A stretch of 64,000 nucleotides of DNA from Variovorax paradoxus (lineage in GTDB: Bacteria > Pseudomonadota > Gammaproteobacteria > Burkholderiales > Burkholderiaceae_C): positions 1 to 64,000 of the forward strand of contig NZ_JAGGNU010000020.1 of the NCBI RefSeq assembly GCF_018614915.1. The letters run 5' to 3'. The first letter of the stretch is position 1, and each line of letters opens with the position of its first letter. The translations under genes were made by a program, and so were the position numbers. A model generated the notes under the pieces. That model searched no databases, was not told where the DNA came from, and saw only the letters and a list, made by a program, of their open reading frames with translations. Shown in pieces: positions 35,727-44,386 of the stretch.

Positions 35727-36623
35727 TTAACGAGCGGCCGGCCGGTGCGCCGCGAGATGGTCGACCAGCGCGCGCACTGCCGGCAGCATGCCGCGGCGCG
35801 TCGGGAACACGGCCTGGATCTCGCTCTCGGTGCAGGCCCAGCCGGGCAGCACGCGCTTCAGACTTCCGTCGCGCAGCTCGTCGCGGCAGATGATCTCGGG
35901 CAGCAGCGCGACGCCCATGCCCTCGAGCGCCGCGTGCTTGAGCGCGAACATGTCGTCGCTGACCAGGCGCGGCTCGTGGGCGAGCTCGGCTGTCTCGGTA
36001 CCGCGCCGCAGCAGCCAGAAATGCCGCTCGCCCTCGGCGGGCAGCGACAGCGTGGGCCAGCCCGCGAGCGCCTGCAGGTCGCCGGGCTCGCCGCGGGCGT
36101 CGATCAGGGACGGGCTCGCGAGCAGCACGTCGTTCGTCGTGCCCAGCTGCCGCACCACCAGGCTCGAATCCTCGAAGGGCGGTCTGCGCACGCGCAGCAC
36201 CACGTCCATTTGCTCTTCGAGCGGATCGACGCGGCGGTTGCTCACCGTGAGCATCAGCCGCACCTTGGGATGCGCCCTCATGAAGGCCGGCAGCAGCGGC
36301 GTGAGCCAGAACTGCGCGAGCGTGATCGGGCAGCTCACGCGCAAGAGTCCCTGCGGCTGCGACACCGCCTCCTGGATCACCTCGTGCGCCGATTCGCCCA
36401 GCGCGACCATGGCCTGGCAGCGCTCGTAGAACAGCTGCCCCACCGAGGTCAGCGCGAGGCGGCGCGAGCTGCGCTGAAGCAGCCGCACGCCCAGGCGTTC
36501 TTCGAGCAACGAGACGCGGCGGCTCAGGCGCGACTTGGCAACGCCGAGCTGCCGGCTCGCGGCACTGAAGCCCTGGTGCTCGACCACCTTGACGAAGAAC
36601 ACCAGGTCGTTGAGGTCTTCCAT
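35727..36623 (-). CDS. LysR-family regulator
   Basis: A 298-residue LysR protein. The helix-turn-helix is at residues 18-58 (FSAASRQLGVAKSRLSRRVSLLEERLGVRLLQRSS is the region). The substrate domain has RVSCPITLAQFWLTPLLPAFM, as in the AaeR/DsdC-like subgroup. It is divergent from the FAH/VOC operon over 148 bp, so it likely regulates that operon together with itself. GAACGTTC, a palindrome at 36665-36672, lies in the shared space. ATG 36623 is the only start giving the standard N terminus. Confidence 0.9.
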   Translation of the reverse strand: MEDLNDLVFFVKVVEHQGFSAASRQLGVAKSRLSRRVSLLEERLGVRLLQRSSRRLALTSVGQLFYERCQAMVALGESAHEVIQEAVSQPQGLLRVSCPITLAQFWLTPLLPAFMRAHPKVRLMLTVSNRRVDPLEEQMDVVLRVRRPPFEDSSLVVRQLGTTNDVLLASPSLIDARGEPGDLQALAGWPTLSLPAEGERHFWLLRRGTETAELAHEPRLVSDDMFALKHAALEGMGVALLPEIICRDELRDGSLKRVLPGWACTESEIQAVFPTRRGMLPAVRALVDHLAAHRPAAR

Positions 36624-36680
36624 CCGGGCGTGCTCCTTTTTTCTTGGCGGAATGATTGCCTGCAGAACGTTCCACCCAGA

Positions 36681-36693
36681 GAACGATGCGTTC
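36681..36693. promoter_or_regulatory. Palindrome GAACG-ATG-CGTTC upstream of the FAH gene
   Basis: A perfect 5+3+5 inverted repeat whose arms equal the inner arms of the palindrome at 39115-39129. A possible promoter follows (TTGTCG 36706-36711, CATTAT 36729-36734, 17-bp spacer). The site lies just upstream of its -35. Confidence 0.5.
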
Positions 36694-36771
36694 GTCCAAA
36701 GCCAATTGTCGGGCCGTCGTTCCATCCGCATTATCGGAATCAAGAAAACCGAGTCACGGAGACAACAGCCC

Positions 36772-37647
36772 ATGAAGCTCGCCACATTTCGCCACGACGG
36801 CGCCACGAAGATCGGCGCGGTCGAAGGCGACCAGATCGCCGACGTGTCGGGCCAGCCCGGCGCGCCGACCAGCCTGCGCAATCTGCTGGCCCGGGGCGAC
36901 GACGGCCTGGCCTGGATGCGGCGCGCCGCCGCCGCCGGCCCTCGCCTGCCGCTGGCGCAGGTGCAACTGTGCGCGCCCATCCCCAAGCCGCAGAAGTTCC
37001 TGGGCCTGGGCGGCAACTACGCCTCGCATCTGGCCGAGGCCGCCAAGGCCGGCATCGTGCGCGGCAGTGGCCAGGTGTGGTTCAACAAACAGGTCTCGTG
37101 CATCGCCGGCCCCTACGACCCCGTGCACAAGCCCTTCGTCTCCGATCAGTTCGACTACGAAGGCGAGCTCGGCGTCGTCATCGGGCGGCGCTGCCGCCAT
37201 GTGCGCGCCGAAGACGCGGACACGGTGATCGCCGGCTACGTGGTCGTCAACGACATGAGCGTGCGCGACTGGCAGCTGCGCGCACCGACGCACACGCTGG
37301 GCAAGTCCTTCGATACGCACGGACCCTTCGGCCCCTGGCTGGTGACGCGCGACGAGATTGCCGACCCGCACGCGCTGCGCATCCGCACCTGGGTCAACGG
37401 CGAGCTGCGCCAGGACGGCAACACGGCCGAGATGATCCATCGCATCGGCGCCATAGTGGCCGAGCTCTCGACCGCCTTCACGCTGGAGCCCGGCGACGTG
37501 CTGGCCACCGGCAGCCCGGCCGGCTGCGGCGGCTTGATGGAAGCGCCGCACTATCTGCGCGCCGGCGACCTCGTGCGCGTCGAGATCGAAGGCATCGGCG
37601 CGATCGAGAACCGAGTGATCAACGAACCCGAGAGAGACAGACCATGA
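36772..37647 (+). CDS. Fumarylacetoacetate hydrolase family protein
   Basis: A 291-residue FAH-superfamily hydrolase (acylpyruvase, 2-keto-4-pentenoate-type hydratase or decarboxylase). The metal site is EGELGVVIG (Glu-x-Glu) with Asp in GYVVVNDMSVRDWQ. Also present are KSFDTHGPFGPW, the MIHRIGAIVAELS helix and LATGSPAGCG. It overlaps the VOC gene by 4 bp. Together they suggest ring-cleavage chemistry, with the VOC protein opening a catecholic substrate or modifying it and FAH cleaving the product, but no aromatic substrate can be named. Confidence 0.88.
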   Translation: MKLATFRHDGATKIGAVEGDQIADVSGQPGAPTSLRNLLARGDDGLAWMRRAAAAGPRLPLAQVQLCAPIPKPQKFLGLGGNYASHLAEAAKAGIVRGSGQVWFNKQVSCIAGPYDPVHKPFVSDQFDYEGELGVVIGRRCRHVRAEDADTVIAGYVVVNDMSVRDWQLRAPTHTLGKSFDTHGPFGPWLVTRDEIADPHALRIRTWVNGELRQDGNTAEMIHRIGAIVAELSTAFTLEPGDVLATGSPAGCGGLMEAPHYLRAGDLVRVEIEGIGAIENRVINEPERDRP

Positions 37648-38246
37648 CGATGAGCACGACAAGACAACTCCCCGACACGAGCGCGACCGCCATCCGCCCC
37701 GTGAAGCTCGCGCACGTGGTGCTGCGCGTATCGAATCTCGAACGCTCGCGCGACTGGTACCTGAAGGTGCTGGAAGCGCGCGTGGCCTTCGGCAACGAGA
37801 TGCTGAGCTTTCTGACCTACGACGACGAACACCACCGCATCGGACTCATCGCGCGTCCCGATGTCGGGCATGAAGGCGATGCGCACACGGGGCTGGAGCA
37901 CATCGCCTTCACCTACGACTCGCTGGGCGAACTGCTTGCCACCTATCGACGACTGCGCGCGCTCGACATCCAGCCGTACTGGTGCATCAACCACGGGCCA
38001 ACCATTTCGCTCTACTACAAGGATCCGGATGGGCATCGGCTGGAACTGCAGCACGATGTGTTCGAGAGCGCCGAGGAAGTTGCCGGCTTCTTTGCGAGCG
38101 GGGCCTATGAGGAGAACTTCATGGGGGTGGTGTTTGATCCGGAGGAGATGGTGAGGCGGTTCGAGGCGGGCGAGGCGCTGGATGAGATCACGAGACGGCG
38201 ATCGTTGGGGGAAGGCGAGACGCCTTGGAGCATGTTTGTGCCTTGA
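37644..38246 (+). CDS. VOC-family dioxygenase-like protein
   Basis: A 200-residue vicinal-oxygen-chelate protein with two beta-alpha-beta modules. The metal triad is visible: His in KLAHVVLRV, His in GLEHIAFTY and Glu in HRLELQHD. This is the type I extradiol dioxygenase pattern in a short, single-pair form. C-terminal residues (FDPEEMVRRFEAGEALDEI) form a helical tail typical of short-chain extradiol enzymes. It is translationally coupled to the FAH gene. A glyoxalase-like isomerase is the alternative. Confidence 0.82.
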   Translation: MTMSTTRQLPDTSATAIRPVKLAHVVLRVSNLERSRDWYLKVLEARVAFGNEMLSFLTYDDEHHRIGLIARPDVGHEGDAHTGLEHIAFTYDSLGELLATYRRLRALDIQPYWCINHGPTISLYYKDPDGHRLELQHDVFESAEEVAGFFASGAYEENFMGVVFDPEEMVRRFEAGEALDEITRRRSLGEGETPWSMFVP

Positions 38247-38282
38247 TCAGCCCGATCAAGGACCAGTTGCCGAATCCAACGC

Positions 38283-39095
38283 TCAAAGCAACCCCGTCAT
38301 CCGCGAAGCCGCCTCCCTCAACCCCCCAATCCTCTTCACCGCATCCTCCATCGTCATCCGCGCCGTAGGCGCATGCACCGCGATCGCCGCGCGCACCTTG
38401 CCTGCCGCATCCAGCACCGGCACAGCCACTGCCACCAGCCCCGCGATGAACTCCTCGCGATCGCTTGAATAGCCGCGCTTCGCGATCGCCTCGCACTCCG
38501 CCCGCAGCTTGCCGGCATCGGTGATCGTGTTCGCCGTCATGCGTGTCAATGTCAGTTGACCAATCAGCGCATCGCGTTCCTTCTTCACCATCTGCGCCAG
38601 AAACAGCTTGCCGCTCGCGGTGCAATGCAAGGGCACATGCGAGCCCACATCGAGCGTCAGCCGCAGCGGCCACTGCGCCTCGACCCGATCCAGATAGAGC
38701 ACCTGCGCACCATCGAGCGTCGTGAAGTTGCAGGTCTCGCCCACTTGCCGCACCAGCTCCGACAGCACTTCGTGCCGGAGCCCTCGCACCACGCCGTGGT
38801 TCAGCGTGTCGAAGGCCAGTTGCCTTAACGCCGGGCCGACACTGAACGATCGCTCGTCCACGTCGCGCGCCAGAAAGCCCGTGGCCAGCAGCTGCGTGCA
38901 GATGCGATGCGCCGTGCCCTTGGGCAGCGACAGCTGCGCCGCCAGGTCGGCCAGCGTCAGTGCACGGCCTTCGTTGGCCAGCAGGGCGAGGAGGCGAAGG
39001 CTGCGCTCGGCCGAGGAGCCCGAAGCCGGCTCTTCGACCACCGGCGCGGGGGCCTTCGAAACCTTGGAAACAACAGTGCGCGCAGGACGCGTCAT
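38283..39095 (-). CDS. IclR-family regulator of the GMC/MFS region
   Basis: A 270-residue regulator. After an Ala/Pro-rich start comes the helix-turn-helix (residues about 45-85, LADLAAQLSLPKGTAHRICTQL). The effector domain has GETCNFTTLDGAQVLYLDRVE, VPLHCTASGKLFLAQM and GYSSDREEFIAGLVAVAVPV. It is divergent from the GMC oxidoreductase across 93 bp that contain a perfect IclR-size palindrome. The FAH/VOC operon ends 36 bp from its tail. A matching palindrome upstream of FAH suggests it controls both sides. Confidence 0.9.
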   Translation of the reverse strand: MTRPARTVVSKVSKAPAPVVEEPASGSSAERSLRLLALLANEGRALTLADLAAQLSLPKGTAHRICTQLLATGFLARDVDERSFSVGPALRQLAFDTLNHGVVRGLRHEVLSELVRQVGETCNFTTLDGAQVLYLDRVEAQWPLRLTLDVGSHVPLHCTASGKLFLAQMVKKERDALIGQLTLTRMTANTITDAGKLRAECEAIAKRGYSSDREEFIAGLVAVAVPVLDAAGKVRAAIAVHAPTARMTMEDAVKRIGGLREAASRMTGLL

Positions 39096-39114
39096 ACGGG
39101 TAAACCTCTAAAGT

Positions 39115-39129
39115 GGAACGTTGCGTTCC
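39115..39129. promoter_or_regulatory. IclR-type operator GGAACG-TTG-CGTTCC
   Basis: A perfect 6+3+6 inverted repeat, 20 bp upstream of the iclR start and 60 bp upstream of the GMC gene. A weaker half pair TTCC-N6-GGAA lies at 39169-39182, next to the GMC start codon. Confidence 0.65.
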
Positions 39130-39188
39130 GAAAATCCATCGCCTAGCATCGGCGGGCCGGAGCGATTGTTCCACTGCCGGAAGCCCGA

Positions 39189-40823
39189 ATGCCTGTTGAA
39201 GAAGAAGAGTTCGATTTCATCGTCGTGGGCGCCGGCTCGGCCGGCTGCGTGCTGGCCGGGCGGCTCAGCGAAGACCCGGCGACGCGCGTGCTGCTGCTGG
39301 AAGCAGGGCCGCGCGACAGCTCGCTGTGGATCCACCTGCCCATCGGCTATGGCAAGACGATGTGGAGCCCCACCTACAACTGGCGCTTCGAGACCGACCC
39401 CGATCCGAACATGAACGGCCGCCGCATCTACTGGCCGCGCGGCAAGACGCTGGGCGGCTCGAGCGCGATCAACGGGCTGATCTACATCCGCGGCCAGCGC
39501 GAGGACTACGACCACTGGGCCGCGCTCGGCAACGCAGGCTGGGGCTATGACGACGTGCTGCCCTACTTCATCAAGTCCGAGGGCAACCAGCGCGGCGCCG
39601 ATGCCTTCCACGGCGCGAGCGGACCGCTCAAGGTGTCGGACATCGGTGCCAGGCACGAGCTGATCGAGGCCTTCATCGACGGCGCGCAGCAGATCGGCGT
39701 GCCCCGCACCGAGGACTTCAACGGCGCAGAGCAGGAAGGCGCCGGCTACTACCAGCTCACCACCCACAAGGGCTGGCGCTGCAGCACGGCCAAGGCCTAT
39801 CTCGAGCCGGCGAAGAACAGGCCCAACCTGCGCATCGAAACCAACGCGCTCGCGTCGGGCCTGGTGTTCGAAGGGCGGCGCGCCGTCGGCGTGCGCTACC
39901 TGCAGGGCGGCGTGGTGAAGACCGTGCGCTGCCGCGCCGAAGTGCTGCTCTGCGCGGGCGCGATCCAGTCGCCGCAACTGCTGCAGCTCTCGGGTGTCGG
40001 CCCGCGCGCGCTGCTCGAACGGCGGGGCGTGCCGGTGGTGCACGAGCTGCCGGGCGTCGGCGAGAACCTGCAGGACCACCTGCAGATCCGCCTCGGCTAC
40101 GAGTGCACGAAACCCATCACCACCAACGACCAGCTCAACTCCTGGCTGGGCCAGGCCAAGCTGGGCATGGAGTGGCTCCTGCATCGCACCGGCGCGCTGG
40201 CGATCGGCATCAACCAGGGCGGCTGCTTCATGCGCGCGCTGACCGACGCAGAAGGCCGGCCGGTCGCCGCCACGCCCGACATCCAGTTCCACGTGGCCAC
40301 GCTCTCGGCCGACATGGCGGGCGGCAAGGTGCATCCCTACTCGGGCTTCACGCTCTCGATCTGCCAGCTGCGGCCCGAGTCGCGCGGCCACATCCGCATC
40401 CGCTCGCTCGACCCCGCCGAGCCGCCCGAGATGCAGCCCAACTACCTCGCGACCGAACTCGACCGCGCGACCGCGGTGGCCGGCGTGAAGGCGGCGCGCG
40501 CCATCGCCGCTTCGCCCGCGATGCGGCCCTACGTGAAGCGCGAGGTCAAGCCGGGGCCGGATGCGGCGAGCGATGCCGAGCTGCTCGAGTTCTGCCGCAA
40601 CAACGGCGCCACCATCTTCCATCCCAGCGGCACCTGCCGCATGGGCAACGACCTGCTGGCCGTGGTCGATGCGCGGCTGCGCGTGCATGGCGTGGGCGGC
40701 CTGCGCGTCATCGACTGCTCGGCCATGCCCACGCTGGTGTCGGGCAACACCAACGCACCGGCCGTGATGATGGCCGAGAAGGCCGTCGACCTGATTCGCG
40801 AGGACGCCCGCAACGTCCGCTGA
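39189..40823 (+). CDS. GMC-family FAD oxidoreductase (choline-dehydrogenase-like)
   Basis: A 544-residue flavoenzyme. The Rossmann motif is FIVVGAGSAGCVLAGRLSE (residues about 11-29). GMC signature 1 reads GRRIYWPRGKTLGGSSAINGL, signature 2 is GAIQSPQLLQLSGVGP, and the C-terminal FHPSGTCRMGN and SGNTNAPAVMMAEKA carry the catalytic His and Asn region. The family oxidises alcohols such as choline, aliphatic or aryl alcohols and polyethylene glycol. The MFS transporter begins 48 bp later, so it probably acts on the imported compound. Confidence 0.93.
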   Translation: MPVEEEEFDFIVVGAGSAGCVLAGRLSEDPATRVLLLEAGPRDSSLWIHLPIGYGKTMWSPTYNWRFETDPDPNMNGRRIYWPRGKTLGGSSAINGLIYIRGQREDYDHWAALGNAGWGYDDVLPYFIKSEGNQRGADAFHGASGPLKVSDIGARHELIEAFIDGAQQIGVPRTEDFNGAEQEGAGYYQLTTHKGWRCSTAKAYLEPAKNRPNLRIETNALASGLVFEGRRAVGVRYLQGGVVKTVRCRAEVLLCAGAIQSPQLLQLSGVGPRALLERRGVPVVHELPGVGENLQDHLQIRLGYECTKPITTNDQLNSWLGQAKLGMEWLLHRTGALAIGINQGGCFMRALTDAEGRPVAATPDIQFHVATLSADMAGGKVHPYSGFTLSICQLRPESRGHIRIRSLDPAEPPEMQPNYLATELDRATAVAGVKAARAIAASPAMRPYVKREVKPGPDAASDAELLEFCRNNGATIFHPSGTCRMGNDLLAVVDARLRVHGVGGLRVIDCSAMPTLVSGNTNAPAVMMAEKAVDLIREDARNVR

Positions 40824-40871
40824 TTTTTCTTTCCGCAGCATCCACAACGACACTTCATTGGAGACAAACAC

Positions 40872-42197
40872 ATGAGTGCAACCGACGAGAAGGCGATTCG
40901 AAAGGTGGTGGTTTCGGCGCTGGTGGGCGCGAGCATCGAGTGGTACGACTTCTTCCTCTACGGGGTGGTGGCCGGCATCGTCTTCAACAAGCTCTACTTT
41001 CCGGGCAGCGATCCGGTGGTATCGACCTTGCTGGCCTACACCACCTTTGCCGTGGGTTTCGTCACGCGGCCGCTGGGCGGCGTGATCTTCGGCCACTTCG
41101 GCGACAAGATCGGGCGCAAGAGCATGCTGATCATCACGCTGATGATCATGGGCGTGGCCACCTTCCTGATCGGGCTGGTGCCGACCTATGCGCAGATCGG
41201 CATCGCCGCGCCGATCCTGCTCTTGCTGCTGCGCGTGGCGCAGGGCATCGGGCTCGGCGGCGAATGGGGCGGCGCGGTGCTGATGGCCTACGAGTACGCG
41301 CCGAAGGACAAGCGCGGCTTCTACGCCTCGCTGCCGCAGATCGGCCTGGCCATCGGGCTGTGCCTGGCCTCGGGCGTGGTGGCGCTGCTGTCCTTCCTCT
41401 TGACCGACGCGCAGTTCCTCGCCTGGGGCTGGCGCATCGCCTTCCTGCTCTCGGGCGTGATGGTGGCGGTGGGCATGTACATCCGCCTGAACGTGCAGGA
41501 GACGCCGGAGTTCGCGGCCGTGAAGGCGCGCAACGCCGAGCTGCGCATTCCCTTCATGGACATGCTCAGGCGCTATCCGGGCAATGTGCTCAAGGGCATG
41601 GGCGCGCGCTACATCGACGGCGTGTTCTTCAACATCTTCGGCGTGTTCTCGATCAACTACCTCACCAGCACGATCAAGATCAGCCGCACCGAGGCGCTGC
41701 TGGGCGTGATGGCGGCGGCGGTGGTGATGATCTTCACCATCCCCTTCTTCGGCCGCATGTCCGACCGGCTGGGGCGGCCCAAGGTGTACATGTGGGGTTC
41801 GCTGATCACGGCCATCGCCGCCTTCCCGGGCTTCTGGCTGATGACGCACAGCGGCGGCAACGTGTTCCTGATCTGGCTCGCGATCATCGTGCCCTTCGGC
41901 ATCCTCTATGCGTCGGTCTACGGGCCGGAGGCCGCGCTCTTCTGCGATCTCTTCGATGCCAAGGTGCGCTACACCGGCATCTCCTTCGTCTACCAGTTCT
42001 CCGGCATCTTCGCCTCCGGCATCACGCCGATCATCGCGACCGCGCTGCTCAAGTCGGGCGGCGGCGAGCCCTGGCAGATCTGCATGTACGTGCTGTTCGC
42101 GGGCGCGGTGTCGGCGTTCTGCGCGTGGCTGATCGGGCGCGGCGGCGAGGTGGCCGACCTGCACCTGGACGACAGCCCGGTGCGGGTGCGCTCGTAG
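40872..42197 (+). CDS. MFS transporter of the metabolite:H+ symporter group
   Basis: A 441-residue, twelve-helix transporter. It opens with VVSALVGASIEWYDFFLYG and has the loop 2-3 motif GHFGDKIGRK, RVAQGIGLGGEWGGAVLM and VQETPEF, all typical of the MHS family (ShiA, ProP, KgtP relatives). GGAG precedes ATG 40872. It is downstream of the GMC oxidoreductase in the same operon, so it likely imports that enzyme's substrate or a related organic acid or alcohol. Confidence 0.92.
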   Translation: MSATDEKAIRKVVVSALVGASIEWYDFFLYGVVAGIVFNKLYFPGSDPVVSTLLAYTTFAVGFVTRPLGGVIFGHFGDKIGRKSMLIITLMIMGVATFLIGLVPTYAQIGIAAPILLLLLRVAQGIGLGGEWGGAVLMAYEYAPKDKRGFYASLPQIGLAIGLCLASGVVALLSFLLTDAQFLAWGWRIAFLLSGVMVAVGMYIRLNVQETPEFAAVKARNAELRIPFMDMLRRYPGNVLKGMGARYIDGVFFNIFGVFSINYLTSTIKISRTEALLGVMAAAVVMIFTIPFFGRMSDRLGRPKVYMWGSLITAIAAFPGFWLMTHSGGNVFLIWLAIIVPFGILYASVYGPEAALFCDLFDAKVRYTGISFVYQFSGIFASGITPIIATALLKSGGGEPWQICMYVLFAGAVSAFCAWLIGRGGEVADLHLDDSPVRVRS

Positions 42198-42201
42198 GAG
42201 C

Positions 42202-43412
42202 TCACTCGCCGGCGAAGAACACGTCGAGCGTGGGAAAACGGTCGGTCCCGCGGATGCAGTCCCACAGGTAGATCGCGAAGCCCAGGTCGCCGGTCCAGAG
42301 CGAGTAGCGCAGATGGCCGAAGCTGAGCAGGTCGTCATCGCTCTGCCGGATGCCGTGCATCGCGAATGCACGCGCGCGCTCCAGCCAGCGCGCATCGCCG
42401 AAGCGGTTGTAGAGCTTGAGGAAGGCATAGCCGTTGCCGCCCGTTCCGTGGCAGAGGTTGGCGCCCTTGCGCAGCGGGCCCGCGGCCCATGTCGTTTCGG
42501 CGCCTGCCAGCAGCAGATCGTCCAGCGAGGCGTCCGGGAAATCGGCGAGGCAGATGACGAAGCCCGGCGCGCCGTGGCAGAACTGGAGCAGCTTCGTCGC
42601 CGAGTCCCGCAGCGGCGCGGCGTTCAGTGCGCTCGCCAGTTGGCCTGGGGGCCGTCCCGTTCCGCGGTCTGCCGCACGGTGTTCGCGATGCACTGTTGCC
42701 ACGCGGCCCATTCCGCCTCGTCCAGCAGATGCCGGCCGCGGATGAGCACCGCCGCCGTCGCCACGAAGCCATGCACCGCGTCCAGGTAGGTCGAGGTCCG
42801 CCCGTACAGCTCCTGGGTCCAGCAATGGCAGGCGAATGCCGGCGACCATTCGAGCTGCGACCAGAGCTTGCGCGCGGTCGCCCGATAGAGTCCGGTCCAT
42901 CGCGGGTCGCCGGTGCGCTGCTGGAGGAAGAGAGCGGCGAGCAGCGTGCCCGGCGAACCCCACATGAGCTCGCGCGCCGGATGCTCGATGGTCGCCTCGA
43001 CCAGGCGGGCCAGCTCGTCGGCCGTCGCCTCCGAAGGCTCGTTCCAGTAGCGCAGCAGCTGGATGCCGGTGTCGCCCATCAGGTAGCTGCCGAAATCCGA
43101 CACGCCCCAGTCCGCCAATGCCTTCCGGTTCGGCGCCAGCAGCGATGGAACGTGCGGTGCGTAGTCGCCCTCCAGCCGGCAGGCGCCGCGCGCCTCCAGG
43201 TAGCGAAGCGCCCACAACACGCCGCATGCGCCCCAGTAGAGCATGCAGGAAGGCGCAGGGTCGGCGCTGTCATGCGGATGCGTCGGCCACAGCCGCTCGG
43301 GCGAGAAGCGGGCTTCGGTCTCCGCCACGATCCGCGCGATCTTCTCGCGGGCGAGCGCTTCGTCCCAAGCGATAGGGCTCAATGGTTCATGGCGATCTGG
43401 CGAAAAGAGCAT
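42202..43412 (-). pseudogene. LanC-like protein, single frameshift
   Basis: Two minus-strand frames make one LanC-like protein. The first (43412 to 42624) contains CMLYWGACGVLWALRYLE, MWGSPGTLLAALFLQ and YLDAVHGFVATA. The second supplies LLQFCHGAPGF and NLCHGTGGNGYAFLKLY, which carry the zinc ligands Cys, Cys and His of LanC enzymes. Adding one G to the TGA at 42626-42624 (TGG) reads ANWRAHWNAAPLRDSATK and gives exactly 404 codons. So this is a recent lesion or a base-calling error, and otherwise every ligand is intact. LanC proteins make thioethers, and eukaryotic LanC-like proteins add glutathione to dehydroamino acids. There is no lanthipeptide precursor nearby. Confidence 0.85.
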
Positions 43413-43496
43413 GGCGTCGTCGATGAGGATGGTGGGCCGGCGCTCACGATAATGGCTTCGACGCAGAAGCGCCATGCCGAAACAGGAGTGATTGCC

Positions 43497-44354
43497 ATGC
43501 GATTCGGACTCATCGCCAGCCGGCTGCACCGTCGCGACGCGAACGGCGGGCTGGCCCATTGGATCGAGGCCAGCGACGCGGGCATCCGCAGCCTGCAGCT
43601 CGAGCTGCACGCAGTGGGCGGCACCTACGACGCGCTGATGCGGCAAGGCCTCTTGGCCGGCTACGAGCGCCTGGTGCGCTACCCCGACGGCCGGGACGGC
43701 GGCGTGATGCGGCTGGTGTCGCACATCGCGGGTGGCCTCGCGACGGCCAGCGAGCTCGACGGCGTGATCTACCTGATCGACCCCGTCGATCCGTCCTCGC
43801 TCTATCCGGAGGCGCTGGCGCTCAAGCGCCAATGCGTGGTGCACGGCAAGCCTTTCGTCTCGACGGTGGCGGGCGCCATCGAATGGATGGCGGTCGAGCG
43901 GGCGCATGCGGGCCTGGCCGCTTCGGAGGCGGAGCGCCGGCTCTTCGAGATCGACCAGCAGACCGTCGCGCTGATCGCGCACGACGCCTTGAAGGACCGC
44001 ATGGTCGAGTTCGCGGCGGAGCACTTCGATCTGCTGTCCCGGTTTCGCGCGCGCGTCGGCACCGGCACCACCGGCGGCCGCCTCAACGACATGGCCTGGT
44101 CGCGCGGCTGGCCGAAAGACCAGCCCTGGGTCCAGCGCTATCTCAGCGGCCCGCTGGGCGGCGATGCGCAGATTGCCGAGCTGGTGCTCGAGCGCCGCTG
44201 CCAGAAGGCGATCTTCTTCGAGGACCCGCACGTCGCTCGCCAGCACGAGGCCGACATCCAGCTGCTCGAACGCGCGGTGTGCAGCGCCACGCGCGACACC
44301 ACCTGCTTCAATTCGCCGGCGATGGCCGAGCGCTGGGCTTCGGCCTTTGCCTGA
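43497..44354 (+). CDS. Tandem methylglyoxal-synthase-like protein
   Basis: A 285-residue protein. Residues 156-275 match MgsA: VALIAHDALKDRM, GTGTTG at 188-193, SGPLGGDAQIAELV with Asp223 at the catalytic-base position, and FFEDPH-x3-QH with His250. MgsA turns dihydroxyacetone phosphate into methylglyoxal and is about 150 residues. The first 135 residues repeat the same fold in degenerate form (HAVGGTYDAL, HIAGGLATASELDGVIYLIDP, PFVSTVAGAIEW) without the phosphate-binding GTTG or the catalytic Asp. The N-terminal copy may be regulatory. It is divergent from the LanC-like gene over 84 bp and followed by a GST gene after 32 bp. Confidence 0.82.
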   Translation: MRFGLIASRLHRRDANGGLAHWIEASDAGIRSLQLELHAVGGTYDALMRQGLLAGYERLVRYPDGRDGGVMRLVSHIAGGLATASELDGVIYLIDPVDPSSLYPEALALKRQCVVHGKPFVSTVAGAIEWMAVERAHAGLAASEAERRLFEIDQQTVALIAHDALKDRMVEFAAEHFDLLSRFRARVGTGTTGGRLNDMAWSRGWPKDQPWVQRYLSGPLGGDAQIAELVLERRCQKAIFFEDPHVARQHEADIQLLERAVCSATRDTTCFNSPAMAERWASAFA

Positions 44355-44386
44355 GCCGCGGCGAGGAGCAAAGGCAGAATCCGCCC

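Noticed and set aside
39108..42428. A 1,106-codon minus-strand open frame over GMC and MFS genes
   Set aside because: His/Arg/Ala-rich shadow without domains. Both plus-strand genes are typical.
43412..44246. A longer LanC-like N terminus extending beyond 43412
   Set aside because: The open frame continues but is antisense to the MGS-like gene and has no start with a ribosome site. The ATG at 43412 fits the family start.
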